Part shown: piece by piece, positions 41,614 to 52,018 of the stretch
How the letters are laid out: every line of letters begins with the position of its first letter
Numbering within the stretch: position 1 is the stretch's first letter
Assembly: GCF_022179405.1 (NCBI RefSeq)
Contig: NZ_BPQT01000020.1
Location: 1 to 64,000 of the forward strand
DNA from: Methylobacterium marchantiae
GTDB lineage: Bacteria; Pseudomonadota; Alphaproteobacteria; Rhizobiales; Beijerinckiaceae
Length of the DNA: 64,000 nt
Direction of reading: 5' to 3'
Notes under the pieces: model-generated
Database searches by the model: none
Told to the model about the DNA's origin: nothing
What the model saw: only the letters and a program-made list of their open reading frames with translations
Made by a program: the position numbers and the translations under genes

Positions 41614-43386
41614 CTAGCGGGATGCGGCGGGCAGGCGCACGACGAACCGTGCTCCGCGCACCGTCGGCTCACCGTTCTCATCGGCCGGGCCAGGCCGGTT
41701 CTCGGCCCGGATGGCGCCACGATGAGCCTGGACGATCTGGCGCGAGATCGAGAGACCGAGGCCGGAATTCTGGCCGAACCCTTGTTCCGGCCGGTCGGTG
41801 TAGAAGCGCTCGAAGATCCGCTCCAGGGCATGTTCGGGGATGCCGGGTCCCTCATCCTCGACGATCAGCTCGACGTCGGCGCGGGCCCGGCGCAACGCTA
41901 CCCGCACCTTGGCATCCGGGGGTGAGAACGAGCGGGCATTGTCGAGGAGATTGTTGACGACTTGCCCTAGCCGGCTGTCATGACCGAAGATCATGAAAGG
42001 CGCCTCCACATCGCCGGAGGGGGCGTCAACGTCGAATTGAATAAGGGCGTCCTTGGGACGGCGGCGTTCATTTGCAACCGACACCACCGTCGTCATCAGC
42101 TTGCGCAAGTCGACCTTGCGCGCTTCGGCGCGGGCGAGTTCCGCATCGAGGCGAGAGGCGTCCGATATATCGCTGATCAGGCGGTCGAGCCGTTTCACGT
42201 CGTGTTGGATGATGGCGAGCAGGCGTGAGCGCGAATCGTCGGTCTTGGCGAGAGGAAGCGTCTCGACGGCACTGCGGAGCGAGGTGAGGGGATTCTTCAA
42301 TTCGTGGCTGACATCGGCCGCGAAGCTCTCGATGGCGTCGATGCGCCGGTAGAGGGCCTGGGTCATGTCGCGCAATGCTCCGGAGAGGTGGCCGATTTCG
42401 TCGGTCCTGCCGGTGAAGTCGGGGATCTCCTCGCGCGACTTGATTCCGAGGCGAACCTTCTCGGCGGCGTCCGCGAGTCGTCGCACCGGGCCGGCGATGG
42501 CCCCGGCGAGCAGGATCGACAGCACCAGCATCACGGCGGCGGCGATGAGGAAGACCTGAAGCAGACCGAAACGCTCGGAAGCGATCACCTTGTCGATGTC
42601 ACCGCCTTGCGTCGAGAGCATCAGGGCGCCGCGTACCGCCCCCGCCCGAAGGATCGGGACTGCCACTGAAACGTTGGTCTCTCCGGCCTCGTTACGCCGA
42701 ACCAGCGTGCCCCGGGCGCCGCTCAGCGCCACCTGGACCTCCTTCAGGCTATGGCCGCTCGCAGGCCCGACCTCCTCTATCACCGGCGTCCGTGCGGCAC
42801 CGAACAGTTTGGCCTGGACGAGCTCCCAAGCCCTTTCAAGGAAATTCCCTTTGCGCCGCAAGGCGATGCCGTCGTTGCGGCCCATCTCGCCACGGGCCGA
42901 GAGCGTTCGCGTGTCGAAGAGTAGGCCGCCATCCTGGTCGTAGACACGCGCACGATTGCCCGTTGGCGTGATGAGGCGGCGAAGCAACGGGGCCACGCGC
43001 TCCGGATTGAGCGAGAAGGTCAGAGGTGAAGGAGCGTCGTCACCAGCGCCGCCCTCTCCGGCCTGAAGCTGGAGCAGCTTGTCGGGATCGATTCGGATCG
43101 CGTCGGTATCGACCGAGGCCGAAGAGGAGATTGCGCCAGCGATGATCTCGCCTTGGATCAACAGGCTCTGCACTCGTGCCTGGATCAGCCCTTGCCGAAA
43201 CTGATTCAGGTAAAGGAAGCCGAACAGCAGTGCGATCAATCCGACGAGGTTGAGTACCACGATACGGCGCGTCAGGCTCGACGAAGCTCGCTGGCCGATG
43301 CCGCGCCAAATCGCGCGCGGCAAATTCAGGAGGCCGCGCTGCGGGTCACGGTCACGCGAATCTTCGCCTTGGTCGTTGGAGGCCAC
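41614..43386 (-). CDS. chvG: ChvG-type sensor histidine kinase
   Basis: A 590-residue membrane kinase, partner of ChvI in acid and envelope-stress signalling. TM1 is about residues 42-60 (VVLNLVGLIALLFGFLYL) and TM2 about 275-300 (VFLIAAAVMLVLSILLAGAIA), bounding a roughly 210-residue periplasmic domain. HAMP follows, then the H-box FAADVSHELKNPLTSLRSAV with the phosphorylated His. The ATPase has N (VVNNLLDNARSF), G1 (VEDEGPGIP) and G2 (GLGLSISRQIV) boxes. The chosen start codon is GTG at 43386, as no earlier ATG gives the expected length. ExoR, the usual periplasmic inhibitor, is not in the window. Confidence 0.92.
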   Translation of the reverse strand: MASNDQGEDSRDRDPQRGLLNLPRAIWRGIGQRASSSLTRRIVVLNLVGLIALLFGFLYLNQFRQGLIQARVQSLLIQGEIIAGAISSSASVDTDAIRIDPDKLLQLQAGEGGAGDDAPSPLTFSLNPERVAPLLRRLITPTGNRARVYDQDGGLLFDTRTLSARGEMGRNDGIALRRKGNFLERAWELVQAKLFGAARTPVIEEVGPASGHSLKEVQVALSGARGTLVRRNEAGETNVSVAVPILRAGAVRGALMLSTQGGDIDKVIASERFGLLQVFLIAAAVMLVLSILLAGAIAGPVRRLADAAEKVRLGIKSREEIPDFTGRTDEIGHLSGALRDMTQALYRRIDAIESFAADVSHELKNPLTSLRSAVETLPLAKTDDSRSRLLAIIQHDVKRLDRLISDISDASRLDAELARAEARKVDLRKLMTTVVSVANERRRPKDALIQFDVDAPSGDVEAPFMIFGHDSRLGQVVNNLLDNARSFSPPDAKVRVALRRARADVELIVEDEGPGIPEHALERIFERFYTDRPEQGFGQNSGLGLSISRQIVQAHRGAIRAENRPGPADENGEPTVRGARFVVRLPAASR

Positions 43387-43445
43387 GATCGTCCGGATCT
43401 AGAGGTGCGACGTCGCGACGCCGAAGCGATGTTCAAATGTCACGC

Positions 43446-44156
43446 CTAGCCTTCCTTGAAGCGGTAGCCGACGCCGTACAAGGTCTCGATCATATCGAAG
43501 TTGGTATCAACGACCTTGAACTTCTTGCGCAGCCGCTTGATGTGGCTGTCGATGGTACGGTCATCGACATAGACCTGATCGTCATACGCCGCATCCATCA
43601 GGGCGTTGCGGCTTTTGACCACGCCGGGGCGGTGGGCCAGGGCCTGCAGGATTAGAAATTCGGTGACCGTCAGCGTCACGGCCTCGCCTTTCCAGGTACA
43701 GGTGTGTCGCTCTGGATCCATCATCAGCAGGCCGCGCTCCAGAGAACGGGCGGCGGCATCCGCCTCGCGCGCCGCGGCGCCGGGGCCGTCCTTGGGAGCG
43801 AAGCGGCGCAGGACCGCTTTCACCCGCTCGACCAGCAGACGCTGCGAGAACGGCTTATGGATGAAGTCGTCGGCACCCATCTTGAGGCCGAAGAGTTCGT
43901 CGATCTCCTCGTCCTTCGAGGTGAGGAAGATCACCGGTAGGTCCGATTTCTGGCGCAGGCGGCGCAGGAGTTCCATCCCGTCCATGCGCGGCATCTTGAT
44001 GTCGAAGATGGCGAGATCCGGAGGGGAATGCTTCAATCCATCAAGGGCCGAGGCACCGTCGGTATAGGTCTGAATCCTGTAGCCTTCAGTCTCAAGGGCG
44101 ATCGAGACGGAGGTGAGGATGTTTCGGTCGTCGTCCACGAGGGCGATGGTAGGCAT
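43446..44156 (-). CDS. chvI: ChvI-type response regulator
   Basis: A 236-residue OmpR-family regulator. The receiver has the acidic pair Asp8-Asp9/Asp10 (LVDDD), the phosphorylated Asp52 ([12 protein letters not shown]) and Lys in HKPFSQR. The winged-helix output is at about residues 140-236 ([33 protein letters not shown] and [10 protein letters not shown]). It starts the minus-strand chvI-chvG-hprK-IIA-HPr operon. In other Rhizobiales ChvI controls exopolysaccharide, motility and acid response. A divergent HugZ-like gene lies upstream. Confidence 0.94.
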   Translation of the reverse strand: MPTIALVDDDRNILTSVSIALETEGYRIQTYTDGASALDGLKHSPPDLAIFDIKMPRMDGMELLRRLRQKSDLPVIFLTSKDEEIDELFGLKMGADDFIHKPFSQRLLVERVKAVLRRFAPKDGPGAAAREADAAARSLERGLLMMDPERHTCTWKGEAVTLTVTEFLILQALAHRPGVVKSRNALMDAAYDDQVYVDDRTIDSHIKRLRKKFKVVDTNFDMIETLYGVGYRFKEG

Positions 44157-44493
44157 TGCACGTTCCCTATTGCTCGGATGCGGCCTTCGCGGACGTTGGT
44201 TCGCTCAACCATCTCCGCATCCCGCCCTCTGGAAAGGAGGGCCGGCAAAACGCGCTAGCGGATCGCCGGAAGCATGGGCCGCATTCGCGCGGAGAGTCAG
44301 GTTGTGTAGAGAGTTCGGTTCAAAAAAGCGAGCTTCCTCGATGTTTGGGCTGATTTGACGCTTGACTGAGGCTGGCGTGCCGCAGTTCGGGAGCCTCGCA
44401 AAAGCGTCGCTTCAAGCGCTATCATCGCGATACTGAATGAACGCCGGATGATCCGGGACACCGATACGAAACCATACCAGGGCAGGGCGGAAC
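44157..44493. other. Divergent intergenic region chvI / HugZ-like gene
   Basis: This 337-bp stretch separates diverging starts and must contain both promoters. I found no clear -35/-10 pair or regulatory palindrome by eye. In many Rhizobiales pckA sits here opposite chvI; it is absent from this position. Confidence 0.5.
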
Positions 44494-45318
44494 ATGGCTG
44501 AAGGTGAAATGATCGAGGATCGTCAGGTCGAGGGCGAACGAGCAGGGCCCTCGTCGCAGGAGCGAAGGCCAGCTGTTCCGCTGCCGGCCTCCGAAGCTCC
44601 TTTCGATGCAGTTGGTCTAGCCCGGCATCTCCTCCGAAGCATCCGCTCCGGTGCGCTGGCGACCCTCGATGCACAGGACGGCACACCATTCGCTTCCCTG
44701 GTCACCATCGCCACTGATGTCGATGGTACGCCCCTGCTGCTGCTGTCGCGGCTTTCGGCTCATACGCGCAACCTCCTCGCCGACCCGCGTGCCTCGCTGC
44801 TGTTCAGCGCCGGCGGAAAGGGAGATCCTCTGGCCCACCCTCGTCTCACTGTCACCGGTCGTGCAGCACAGACGAACGAGCCACGCATCCGCGAGCGTTT
44901 CGTCGCGCGCCATCCGAAGGCGAAGCTCTATGCTGACTTCCCGGATTTTGGATTCTTCGCCCTCGAGCCCAGTGCCGGCCATCTGAACGGCGGCTTCGCC
45001 AAAGCCGCGACGCTGACGCCCGCTGAGCTGCGTCTGAACCTATCGGGAGCGGACGCTCTATTGGCCGGTGAGCGCGGGGCGATCAATCACATGAATGCAG
45101 ACCATGCCGACGCCCTCGCCCTCTACGCGAGGATGGAGGGCGAGGGTGACGGTCCCTGGCGCCTGACCGGTATCGACCCTGAGGGAATGGACCTACTGGC
45201 CGGTGACCGGACCGTGCGCGTCCTCTATCCAGTGCCGGTCACCGACATGGGCGGCCTGCGCAAGGCAGTGGTCCAGATGGCTGCCAAGGCTCGCGAGGCT
45301 CTCGCGCCCACCCTTTGA
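44494..45318 (+). CDS. HugZ-type flavin/heme-binding protein (pyridoxamine-phosphate-oxidase fold plus DUF2470)
   Basis: A 274-residue protein. The N-terminal split-barrel (about 40-170; RSGALATLDAQDGTPFASLVTIA, LLSRLSAHTRNLLADPRASLL and HPRLTVTGRA) resembles FMN-binding PNPOx. The C-terminal helical domain has the DUF2470 motif INHMNADHADALALYAR (about 192-208) with His and Asp residues used in heme handling. The family includes HugZ heme oxygenases and general stress proteins. It is divergent from chvI; function in heme degradation is possible but not proven. Confidence 0.85.
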   Translation: MAEGEMIEDRQVEGERAGPSSQERRPAVPLPASEAPFDAVGLARHLLRSIRSGALATLDAQDGTPFASLVTIATDVDGTPLLLLSRLSAHTRNLLADPRASLLFSAGGKGDPLAHPRLTVTGRAAQTNEPRIRERFVARHPKAKLYADFPDFGFFALEPSAGHLNGGFAKAATLTPAELRLNLSGADALLAGERGAINHMNADHADALALYARMEGEGDGPWRLTGIDPEGMDLLAGDRTVRVLYPVPVTDMGGLRKAVVQMAAKAREALAPTL

Positions 45319-45765
45319 GCACAATCTAAGATACAAATTTAAAGACTTTATGCGACTTTTGGTCGTCAAGGCACCCGAGGCCAAGCGCCGCTTCGTTCTG
45401 TTGCCGCGTCACCGGGTGGTTGTTTTGATCGCTTTGCAGGCGTCAAGTCGGATGAGAGTGGTCACCGTCGGATCGTGGTTTTTCCCGCGATTGGCCCTGA
45501 CGACCGCCGATCATGCGTCTCGAAGGTTTGAACGGTGTCCCCGCCCGCTGCCTCATCACCTACGATCCAATGGATCGCATGATCCATGAGATCGACGATG
45601 CGGGAAGTTCGGCAGAGGGTGTCCTTTCTTTGAGGCGCTCTACCTCCGCTTGGCGTGCCGGGGCCACACTGCTATCTCCCAGCACGCGTCCACACACCAA
45701 AAAGCCGTGCGCCGGGCCCGTCCTTACGCCGACGGACCGCGACCGCGCCGGAGACAGACCTCTCG
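45319..45765. other. Intergenic stretch upstream of lepA
   Basis: A 447-bp stretch with short overlapping frames on both strands that look non-coding. It holds a small inverted repeat, ATGGATC (45570-45576) and GATCCAT (45581-45587), too small to be convincing. The lepA promoter should lie here. No tRNA, insertion sequence or regulatory RNA is evident. Confidence 0.5.
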
Positions 45766-47571
45766 ATGACCACCGTCCCCATCGACAACATCCGCAACTT
45801 CTCCATCGTCGCGCATATCGACCATGGCAAGTCGACGCTCGCCGACCGGCTGATCCAGACCACCGGCACCGTGGCGCTCCGCGACATGAGCGAGCAGATG
45901 CTCGACTCGATGGACATCGAGAAGGAGCGCGGCATCACCATCAAGGCGCAGACGGTGCGCCTCGAATACCGGGCCGAGGACGGCAAGGACTACATCCTCA
46001 ACCTGATGGACACGCCGGGCCACGTGGACTTCGCCTACGAGGTCTCGCGGTCGCTAGCCGCCTGCGAGGGCTCGCTCCTCGTGGTAGACGCCTCCCAGGG
46101 CGTCGAGGCGCAGACGCTGGCCAACGTCTATCAGGCGCTCGACGCTAACCATGAGATCGTGCCGGTCCTTAACAAGATCGACCTGCCGGCGGCGGAGCCC
46201 GAGCGCATCCGCGCCCAGATTGAGGAGGTGATCGGCATCGACGCCTCCGAGGCCGTGGCGATCTCGGCGAAAAGCGGCCTCAACATCGAGGCGGTGCTGG
46301 AGGCCATCGTCACCCGCCTGCCGCCGCCTAAGGGCGACCGCGACGCACCCCTCAAGGCCCTGCTGGTGGACTCATGGTACGACGTCTATCTCGGCGTCGT
46401 CGTACTGGTGCGCATCGTCGACGGCGTCCTGAAGAAGGGCATGAACATCCGCATGATGCGGGCCGATGCCGTCCACGGCGTCGACAAGATCGGCGTGTTC
46501 CGCCCGAAGATGGCCGATATCGGCGAGCTCGGCCCCGGCGAGGTCGGATTCTTCACCGGCTCGATCAAAGAGGTCGCCGACACCCGCGTCGGCGACACGC
46601 TCACGGAAGACAAGCGCCCCTGCAAGGAGATGCTGGCGGGCTTCAAGGACGTGCAGTCCGTGGTGTTCTGCGGTCTCTTCCCCGTGGACGCCGCCGAGTT
46701 CGAGACCCTGCGCAGCGCCATGAGCAAGCTGCGCCTGAACGACGCCAGCTTCTCCTACGAAATGGAGACCTCCGCGGCTCTGGGCTTCGGCTTCCGCTGC
46801 GGCTTCCTTGGGCTCCTCCACCTCGAGATCATCCAGGAGCGCCTGGAACGGGAGTTCAACCTCGACCTCATCTCCACGGCCCCGTCCGTGGTCTACCGAC
46901 TGCAGATGACGGACGGCACGATCAAGGAGCTGCACAACCCGGCGGACATGCCGGACGTGATGAAGATCACCGCCATTGAGGAGCCCTGGATCCGCGCCAC
47001 CATCCTCACCCCCGACGAGCATCTCGGCGGCGTGCTTAAGCTCTGCCAGGACCGACGCGGCTCCCAGGTCGACCTCAACTACGTCGGCAAACGCGCCATG
47101 GTCGTCTACGACCTGCCCCTCAACGAGGTGGTGTTCGATTTCTACGACCGGCTGAAGTCGATCTCGAAGGGCTATGCGAGCTTCGACTATCACATCTCGG
47201 ATTACCGCGAGGGCGACCTCGTTAAGATGTCGATCCTTGTCAATGCCGAGCCGGTGGACGCCCTCTCGATGCTAGTCCACCGCACCCGTGCCGAGCATCG
47301 CGGCCGCGCCATGTGCGAGAAGCTGAAGGACTTGATCCCGCGTCACCTGTTCCAGATCCCGGTCCAGGCGGCTTTAGGCGGCAAGATCATCGCCCGCGAG
47401 ACCATCAAGGCCCTTTCCAAGGATGTGACCGCCAAGTGCTACGGCGGCGACATTTCGCGTAAGCGCAAGCTACTCGACAAGCAGAAAGAGGGTAAGAAGA
47501 AGATGCGTCAGTTCGGCAAGGTCGAGATCCCGCAGGAGGCGTTCATCGCCGCGCTGAAGATGGACGATTGA
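45766..47571 (+). CDS. lepA: Elongation factor 4 (LepA)
   Basis: A 601-residue translational GTPase that back-translocates stalled ribosomes and assists 30S biogenesis. The G1 P-loop is AHIDHGKST at residues 16-24. The rest of the GTPase has [12 protein letters not shown] (G3) and NKIDLPAA (G4). The LepA-specific C-terminal domain includes the basic end [19 protein letters not shown]. The ATG at 45766 ([15 protein letters not shown]) gives the normal length; an in-frame upstream extension is not conserved. Confidence 0.96.
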   Translation: MTTVPIDNIRNFSIVAHIDHGKSTLADRLIQTTGTVALRDMSEQMLDSMDIEKERGITIKAQTVRLEYRAEDGKDYILNLMDTPGHVDFAYEVSRSLAACEGSLLVVDASQGVEAQTLANVYQALDANHEIVPVLNKIDLPAAEPERIRAQIEEVIGIDASEAVAISAKSGLNIEAVLEAIVTRLPPPKGDRDAPLKALLVDSWYDVYLGVVVLVRIVDGVLKKGMNIRMMRADAVHGVDKIGVFRPKMADIGELGPGEVGFFTGSIKEVADTRVGDTLTEDKRPCKEMLAGFKDVQSVVFCGLFPVDAAEFETLRSAMSKLRLNDASFSYEMETSAALGFGFRCGFLGLLHLEIIQERLEREFNLDLISTAPSVVYRLQMTDGTIKELHNPADMPDVMKITAIEEPWIRATILTPDEHLGGVLKLCQDRRGSQVDLNYVGKRAMVVYDLPLNEVVFDFYDRLKSISKGYASFDYHISDYREGDLVKMSILVNAEPVDALSMLVHRTRAEHRGRAMCEKLKDLIPRHLFQIPVQAALGGKIIARETIKALSKDVTAKCYGGDISRKRKLLDKQKEGKKKMRQFGKVEIPQEAFIAALKMDD

Positions 47572-48140
47572 GGCTCTGGGCGATCGTATCGGCTCGTTTC
47601 CAGCGCGCCGATACGGATTGCCTCGCCGAACTCGCGGCCCTCGTAGTCCGCACTCGCAGCACGGCCCTGACGATCGAGCCAGCATCGTGCGGCCCCGACG
47701 TTTGAAGCTGATTCACCCTACCGCGGAATGTTTTGGAATGGCGCGACGCTTCATCCGCCCATCCTGTGTCTTATCGCGATCCTCAACATTGAAGCCGCTC
47801 TCATCCGCATCGGCCATCTGCAAACCCGTGGAGCGTAGGGCGCCCGGGAATTCAACAAACTGATGTTCACGCTTCCCAACCGACGCTTCGACCCGCGCAA
47901 CGAAGTCCGCGCCGCGTTGGCCGTCAAAGACGCGATTGCTTAGGAGATCTCCCTGTCTTCGGAACTTCGTTCCAAAAGGCACGCGCGTTGGTTCGGGGAG
48001 TCCTGCTGGATCCGGGCGTGGCGGACCGAAACCCTACTGTCGTGGATATACTCCTCCGCCCGGATGCCAGTCTCGCCGTGACAGGATGGCAGCATTGAGC
48101 CCGCGGCGAAGGACGCGAATCTGATCGACGCCTGACAACT
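47572..48140. other. 569-bp stretch after lepA without a recognisable gene
   Basis: Open frames on both strands are short and interrupted. One plus-strand reading contains fragments such as KARALVRGVLLDPGVADRNPTVV broken by stop codons, which could be a decayed gene of unknown type. I cannot name a parent family. No repeats or RNA features are visible. Confidence 0.4.
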
Positions 48141-48560
48141 CTAATGCGTGCCATCGTCCGCTGCTTTGTCGGCGGGCGGCTCAGCTGTTGCCACCGCCTT
48201 CCTCTCCAGCATCGGCTGGAGGCGGACGGCGAGTTCACCGCCGAGATGCTTCGTATAGGCCATCTTGAAATAGCGCTCGCCGGTGCCTTTGCCGAAAAGT
48301 CGGTCGTGGGTACGGATCAGCGCATCCACTTCAGGGCGGCACAGAAACCCGATGATTCCGGCCGCTTCGTACCAACGGCCCGCTCTGGCGTGGCGCATTG
48401 CACCTGGGTTCGCCATCACCGTCTCGGCAAAGCAGTCTGTGGCGGCTCGCTCCAGCGGTACGATACCCGCATGAGCGTGCCCGGGTGTACGAGGAGCCGC
48501 GTCCGCGGCACCCAATGATACGACACTGATCAAGAGAACGCTAAGCAGCCGAGCTTTCAT
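48141..48560 (-). CDS. Small secreted protein of unknown function
   Basis: A 139-residue protein with a signal peptide (MKARLLSVLLISVVSLGAADA, cleaved near ADAAP). The mature part has helices with two Cys (TDCFAETV and GFLCRPEVD) that may form a disulfide, and the motifs YEAAGIIGFL and RYFKMAYTKHLGGELAVRL. It is probably periplasmic. The ATG at 48560 is chosen as the signal-peptide start; a second ATG lies nine codons upstream. No family recognised. Confidence 0.68.
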   Translation of the reverse strand: MKARLLSVLLISVVSLGAADAAPRTPGHAHAGIVPLERAATDCFAETVMANPGAMRHARAGRWYEAAGIIGFLCRPEVDALIRTHDRLFGKGTGERYFKMAYTKHLGGELAVRLQPMLERKAVATAEPPADKAADDGTH

Positions 48561-48705
48561 CGCGCACGTACCCCGAAGCTGACCCATTCTGGTTCGTCTC
48601 GACAATTTATCGAAGACTTGGACCGGAACAGGGCATGCCGCCATATGGGATCAGCGAGTCACCATTTCGTGAGCCGACTGTGCTCGGCCGATTACAGGGA
48701 GACGT

Positions 48706-49095
48706 TCAGCCACGTTTCTCAGCATTCCAGCGACCAGTGCAGCGGATCAGGCCGGTGCTCGCCCACGTGCCGCTGCCAAGACCATCGCGGTTGAGCCGGC
48801 CGACGACATCGGCACCATCGGAACCCCGCATAATGGTCGCTCGCACGGCGCCGTTGCCGGAGACGCGACCCCTGATATCGAAATCGCCGCCCGGATAGGT
48901 CGCCTCACCCTTGGCAATCTGAACGCCGTAGCGGTAGGCGCGATCGCAGGGCCCGTCCTGGGTGATGACCTCAATGCTCCAGTTGCCGTCGTAGCGGTGG
49001 GGCACCACGACCTTGCGCTTTGCGGCCTCCGCCGTTCCGAGGAAGGCCGTGATGAGAGCGAGAGTACCGGCAGCGAGGAAGGAGCGTCGCATCAT
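48706..49095 (-). CDS. Small secreted beta-rich protein
   Basis: A 129-residue protein with a signal peptide (MMRRSFLAAGTLALITAFLG, cleavage near AEA). The mature part reads like a single beta-barrel or sandwich: YDGNWSIEVITQDGPCDRAYRYGVQI, GGDFDIRGRVSGNGAVRATI and GSGTWASTGLIRCTGRWNAEKRG. Two Cys (in GPCDRAY and IRCTGRW) can pair. The pattern recalls uncharacterised secreted proteins common in Methylobacterium and Bradyrhizobium. Either of two adjacent ATGs (49095 or 49092) could start it. Confidence 0.72.
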   Translation of the reverse strand: MMRRSFLAAGTLALITAFLGTAEAAKRKVVVPHRYDGNWSIEVITQDGPCDRAYRYGVQIAKGEATYPGGDFDIRGRVSGNGAVRATIMRGSDGADVVGRLNRDGLGSGTWASTGLIRCTGRWNAEKRG

Positions 49096-49156
49096 GGCCC
49101 GTTCTGCAAAGACGTGGTCGGGACGGGAACCCCCCTGAGCCTCGTATGGTTGCGAT

Positions 49157-51028
49157 TCACGCCTTCGTGGCTTCACTGAGCGCAGTCTGAACGAGGGTAA
49201 GGAGATCGCTTCCGGCATAGAGATAGGCATTGATGCCGGCCGCATCGAGCTCCTGTGCGAGTTCGCCAGGCTTGCCTGCTAGATAAACCCTCCTCGCGCC
49301 AGCCCGCTTCAGTACTTCTGCTACTGCGACGGCCTGGATGGCGTAGACAGCGTCTGACGAACAGATGCAGGCGATCCGCGCGCCGGAGGTCACGAACGCC
49401 CGACCCACGGTCTCGGGATCCGAAAACCCCTCCTCGTTCACCGCCTCAATGCCGCCTGCCGCGAAGGCGTTGGCGGCGAAGGTCGAGCGGGCGTTGAAGA
49501 CGGCGACCGCCCCGAGATTCGCGAGAAACACCATTGGCCGCTGCCCTGTCTCGGCAAGATGGGTGTCGGAAAGGTCGCGCAACGTTTCGTAGGGCTCGGA
49601 GAGGCGGATTGAGGGCAATGCCTCGCAGGTAGTCGTCTCGGTTCCGCCGAGAGAGAAAGCCTGCGCGAGTGTCTCAGTGGGCAAGATGTCGAGGACCGTC
49701 ACCGGCTTCTCAGCGAGAAACGGAAACTCGCTCGCTCCGGTGATCGGATCACGCCGCGTGGCGACATTCTTGGCGCGGATGGCCCGGGTCTCGCCGATGC
49801 GGCCCTGAATCGCGCCGGACTGCAGGCTCGCGATGATGCCGCCTTCGCGCTCGATCGCCTGGAACGCGGCCCAGGCCGTGGTGGTGAGCTCCTCGGTAAG
49901 CGCCTCGAAGCCGCCGGCTCCGGCCGCGGGATCGGCAACGCGGGCGAGATTCGATTCCTCGATAAGGACGATCTGGCTGTTGCGTGCCACCCGACGAGCG
50001 AAGGCGTCGGCGAGGCCCAAGGATGCGGTGTAGGGGAGGACTGTCACAGAATCCGCGCCGCCGAGGCCGGCCGAGCAGGCGGCCATCCCGGTGCGTAGGA
50101 TGTTCACGAACGGGTCGCGTCGGCTCATCATCCGCCATGCGGTCTCCGCGTGCAGACGCAGCGGTTTTGGCTCCAGCCCGCAGGCGGCTTCCACCCGCGC
50201 CCAAAGGCGGCGCATGGCACGGAATTTGGCGATGGTGAGGAATTCGTCGGCATCGGCCACGAGCAGGATGGCGACCGCGTCGCGAGCGCGGGCGAGGTCA
50301 TGCCCACCGGCCTCCAGCATGCGCAGATAGGCGACCGCCGCGGCGAGGGCGGCGGCAAGTTCGGCAGCCTCGCTGGCGCCGGCCTCGTGGTATGGTCGCC
50401 CGTCGGCGAGCATCGCCCGGCCGGTGAAGCCGGCCCGATCGAACTCGGAAAGCAGAGACGACACGGCTGCGCCGAGTTCGGGGATGGTCGCATCGAGCCG
50501 GCCGGTGGTAGCGAGAGTGCCGATCGGGTCGATCCCGAGGTCGAGATCGAGACGGCCGAGATCTTCGCTGCGATGCGCGGCCAGCGCCTTGACCAGCCTT
50601 GCGGCCTCCAGGCCATGTCCGCCGGCATCAAGGCGCATCGCGATTAGCGACAGCATCACGCCGGCAAGCGCTTTGTCGAGGGTCTGCACGTCCTCGGCCT
50701 TCAGGCCGAAACCGCGCGCTGAGGCTGCACCCGAGAATACCAGGGTGAGCGCATCGGCGCCGCCTTCGAGATCGGCCAAAGCCAGATCGTGCGCGGCTTG
50801 CGCTTCGGGATGGTCCACCCGCTGGGAGATGCGCCACGGGCCGGGCGCGCGCATAGGCTGCGCCACGGGGGCGGCCGGCTCGTAGAGCGGCTCGATCCGT
50901 ATGCCGTCCGTCGATCTGGAGACGAGCCGCTTCTCGAAATCTCCACCCTTCAGGACGCCTTCCACCAACCCGAGCCAACGCTCGCGAGTCGGAGTCGGAA
51001 ACAGGTCGGCGAGGGGGCGGTCTTCCAT
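49157..51028 (-). CDS. mcmB: Methylmalonyl-CoA mutase, small (beta) subunit
   Basis: A 623-residue, catalytically inert partner of the B12-dependent mutase that links succinyl-CoA and methylmalonyl-CoA in propionate and glyoxylate-regenerating (ethylmalonyl-CoA) metabolism. The TIM-barrel core is recognisable (GIDPIGTLATTGRLD, ADGRPYHEAGASEAAELA, NILRTGMAACSAGLGGADSV, LIEESNLARVADPAAGAG). A C-terminal B12-like domain lacks the DxHxxG cobalamin motif of the large subunit (it reads ARIACICSSDAVYA). The large subunit is not in the window. The ATG at 51028 (MEDRPLADLFP) matches homologues. Confidence 0.9.
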   Translation of the reverse strand: MEDRPLADLFPTPTRERWLGLVEGVLKGGDFEKRLVSRSTDGIRIEPLYEPAAPVAQPMRAPGPWRISQRVDHPEAQAAHDLALADLEGGADALTLVFSGAASARGFGLKAEDVQTLDKALAGVMLSLIAMRLDAGGHGLEAARLVKALAAHRSEDLGRLDLDLGIDPIGTLATTGRLDATIPELGAAVSSLLSEFDRAGFTGRAMLADGRPYHEAGASEAAELAAALAAAVAYLRMLEAGGHDLARARDAVAILLVADADEFLTIAKFRAMRRLWARVEAACGLEPKPLRLHAETAWRMMSRRDPFVNILRTGMAACSAGLGGADSVTVLPYTASLGLADAFARRVARNSQIVLIEESNLARVADPAAGAGGFEALTEELTTTAWAAFQAIEREGGIIASLQSGAIQGRIGETRAIRAKNVATRRDPITGASEFPFLAEKPVTVLDILPTETLAQAFSLGGTETTTCEALPSIRLSEPYETLRDLSDTHLAETGQRPMVFLANLGAVAVFNARSTFAANAFAAGGIEAVNEEGFSDPETVGRAFVTSGARIACICSSDAVYAIQAVAVAEVLKRAGARRVYLAGKPGELAQELDAAGINAYLYAGSDLLTLVQTALSEATKA

Positions 51029-51211
51029 CGTCAGGGCCTTGGCGCGGGCTTCCGCCGGCCGCTCGTGGCCGGACGCTTTCGGCGACAGCCCTCGCACGGC
51101 AAGGCTTGGCGGGCAACACGGCGCACCTATCAAAGAAGTCGAGGCGGAGGCAAAGAAAGCGCTCCCGTCCTCAGGGCGTCGCACCGAAGAGCAGCCGCTG
51201 TCTAGGCTTCC

Positions 51212-52018
51212 TCATCCGAATAGGATCAGACCGGCGAAACCGAGTGAGCCGACGATGATGCGCCACCAGGCAAACAGCCGAAATCCATGTGAGGCGACAT
51301 AGTCGAGCACTGTGCGCACCACGATGAAGGCAGAGATGAAGGCTACGACGAAGCCGATGACAATTAGTCCTGCATCGTCCTTCGAGAGGTTTTTATAATT
51401 GTCGAGGAGATCCTTTGCGAAGGCGCCGGCCATTGTCGGGATCGCAAGGTAGAACGAAAATTCGGTTGCCGAGCGTTTGTCTGCTCCCATCAGCATCGCC
51501 CCGACGATGGTGGCGCCTGAGCGCGACACGCCCGGAATCATGGCTAGGCATTGGAAGATGCCAATCTTGAAATCCATTGGCAGGGTAAAATCGAAGACGT
51601 CGCGCTTCTTCACATCGAGTTCGGTCTCGTCGAGGACGAGGAGGACGAGACCGCCGGCCACCAGCGTGGCGCAGACGATCCAGGGATTGAACAGGTAGAA
51701 CTTTATATACTTCGAGAACAGCCCACCGATAATCGCCGCGGGCAGGAACGCTAGGAGGATGCCGAAGACGAAGCGTCGCGCGTTCGGATCGGTGGAGAAG
51801 GCCGTGGCGATCCCGAGGAGGCGGCGGAAGTAGACGGCGAGGATCGCGAGAATCGCGCCGAGTTGGATCAGAACTTCGAACGTGTTGTTGGGCGATTGAA
51901 AGCCGATGAAATGACCGACGAGAAGCTGGTGGCCCGTGGAGGAGACCGGGATGAATTCGGTGGCGCCCTCGACAACGGCGAGCACAACCGCCTTCACGAT
52001 GCTCATGGCATCCATCAT
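51212..52018 (-). CDS. uppP: Undecaprenyl-diphosphatase UppP (BacA)
   Basis: A 268-residue inner-membrane enzyme that converts undecaprenyl diphosphate to the monophosphate for peptidoglycan and O-antigen synthesis; it gives bacitracin resistance. The two active-site blocks are VEGATEFIPVSSTGHQLL (residues about 15-32) and CLAMIPGVSRSGATIVGAM (about 155-173). Around eight transmembrane helices are seen. The ATG at 52018 (start of MMDAM) has GAGG at -8. It faces a GST gene divergently. Confidence 0.95.
   Translation of the reverse strand: MMDAMSIVKAVVLAVVEGATEFIPVSSTGHQLLVGHFIGFQSPNNTFEVLIQLGAILAILAVYFRRLLGIATAFSTDPNARRFVFGILLAFLPAAIIGGLFSKYIKFYLFNPWIVCATLVAGGLVLLVLDETELDVKKRDVFDFTLPMDFKIGIFQCLAMIPGVSRSGATIVGAMLMGADKRSATEFSFYLAIPTMAGAFAKDLLDNYKNLSKDDAGLIVIGFVVAFISAFIVVRTVLDYVASHGFRLFAWWRIIVGSLGFAGLILFG

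Noticed and set aside
47572-48140. Remnant transposase after lepA
   Set aside because: Short interrupted frames show no DDE or HTH pattern, so no family can be assigned.
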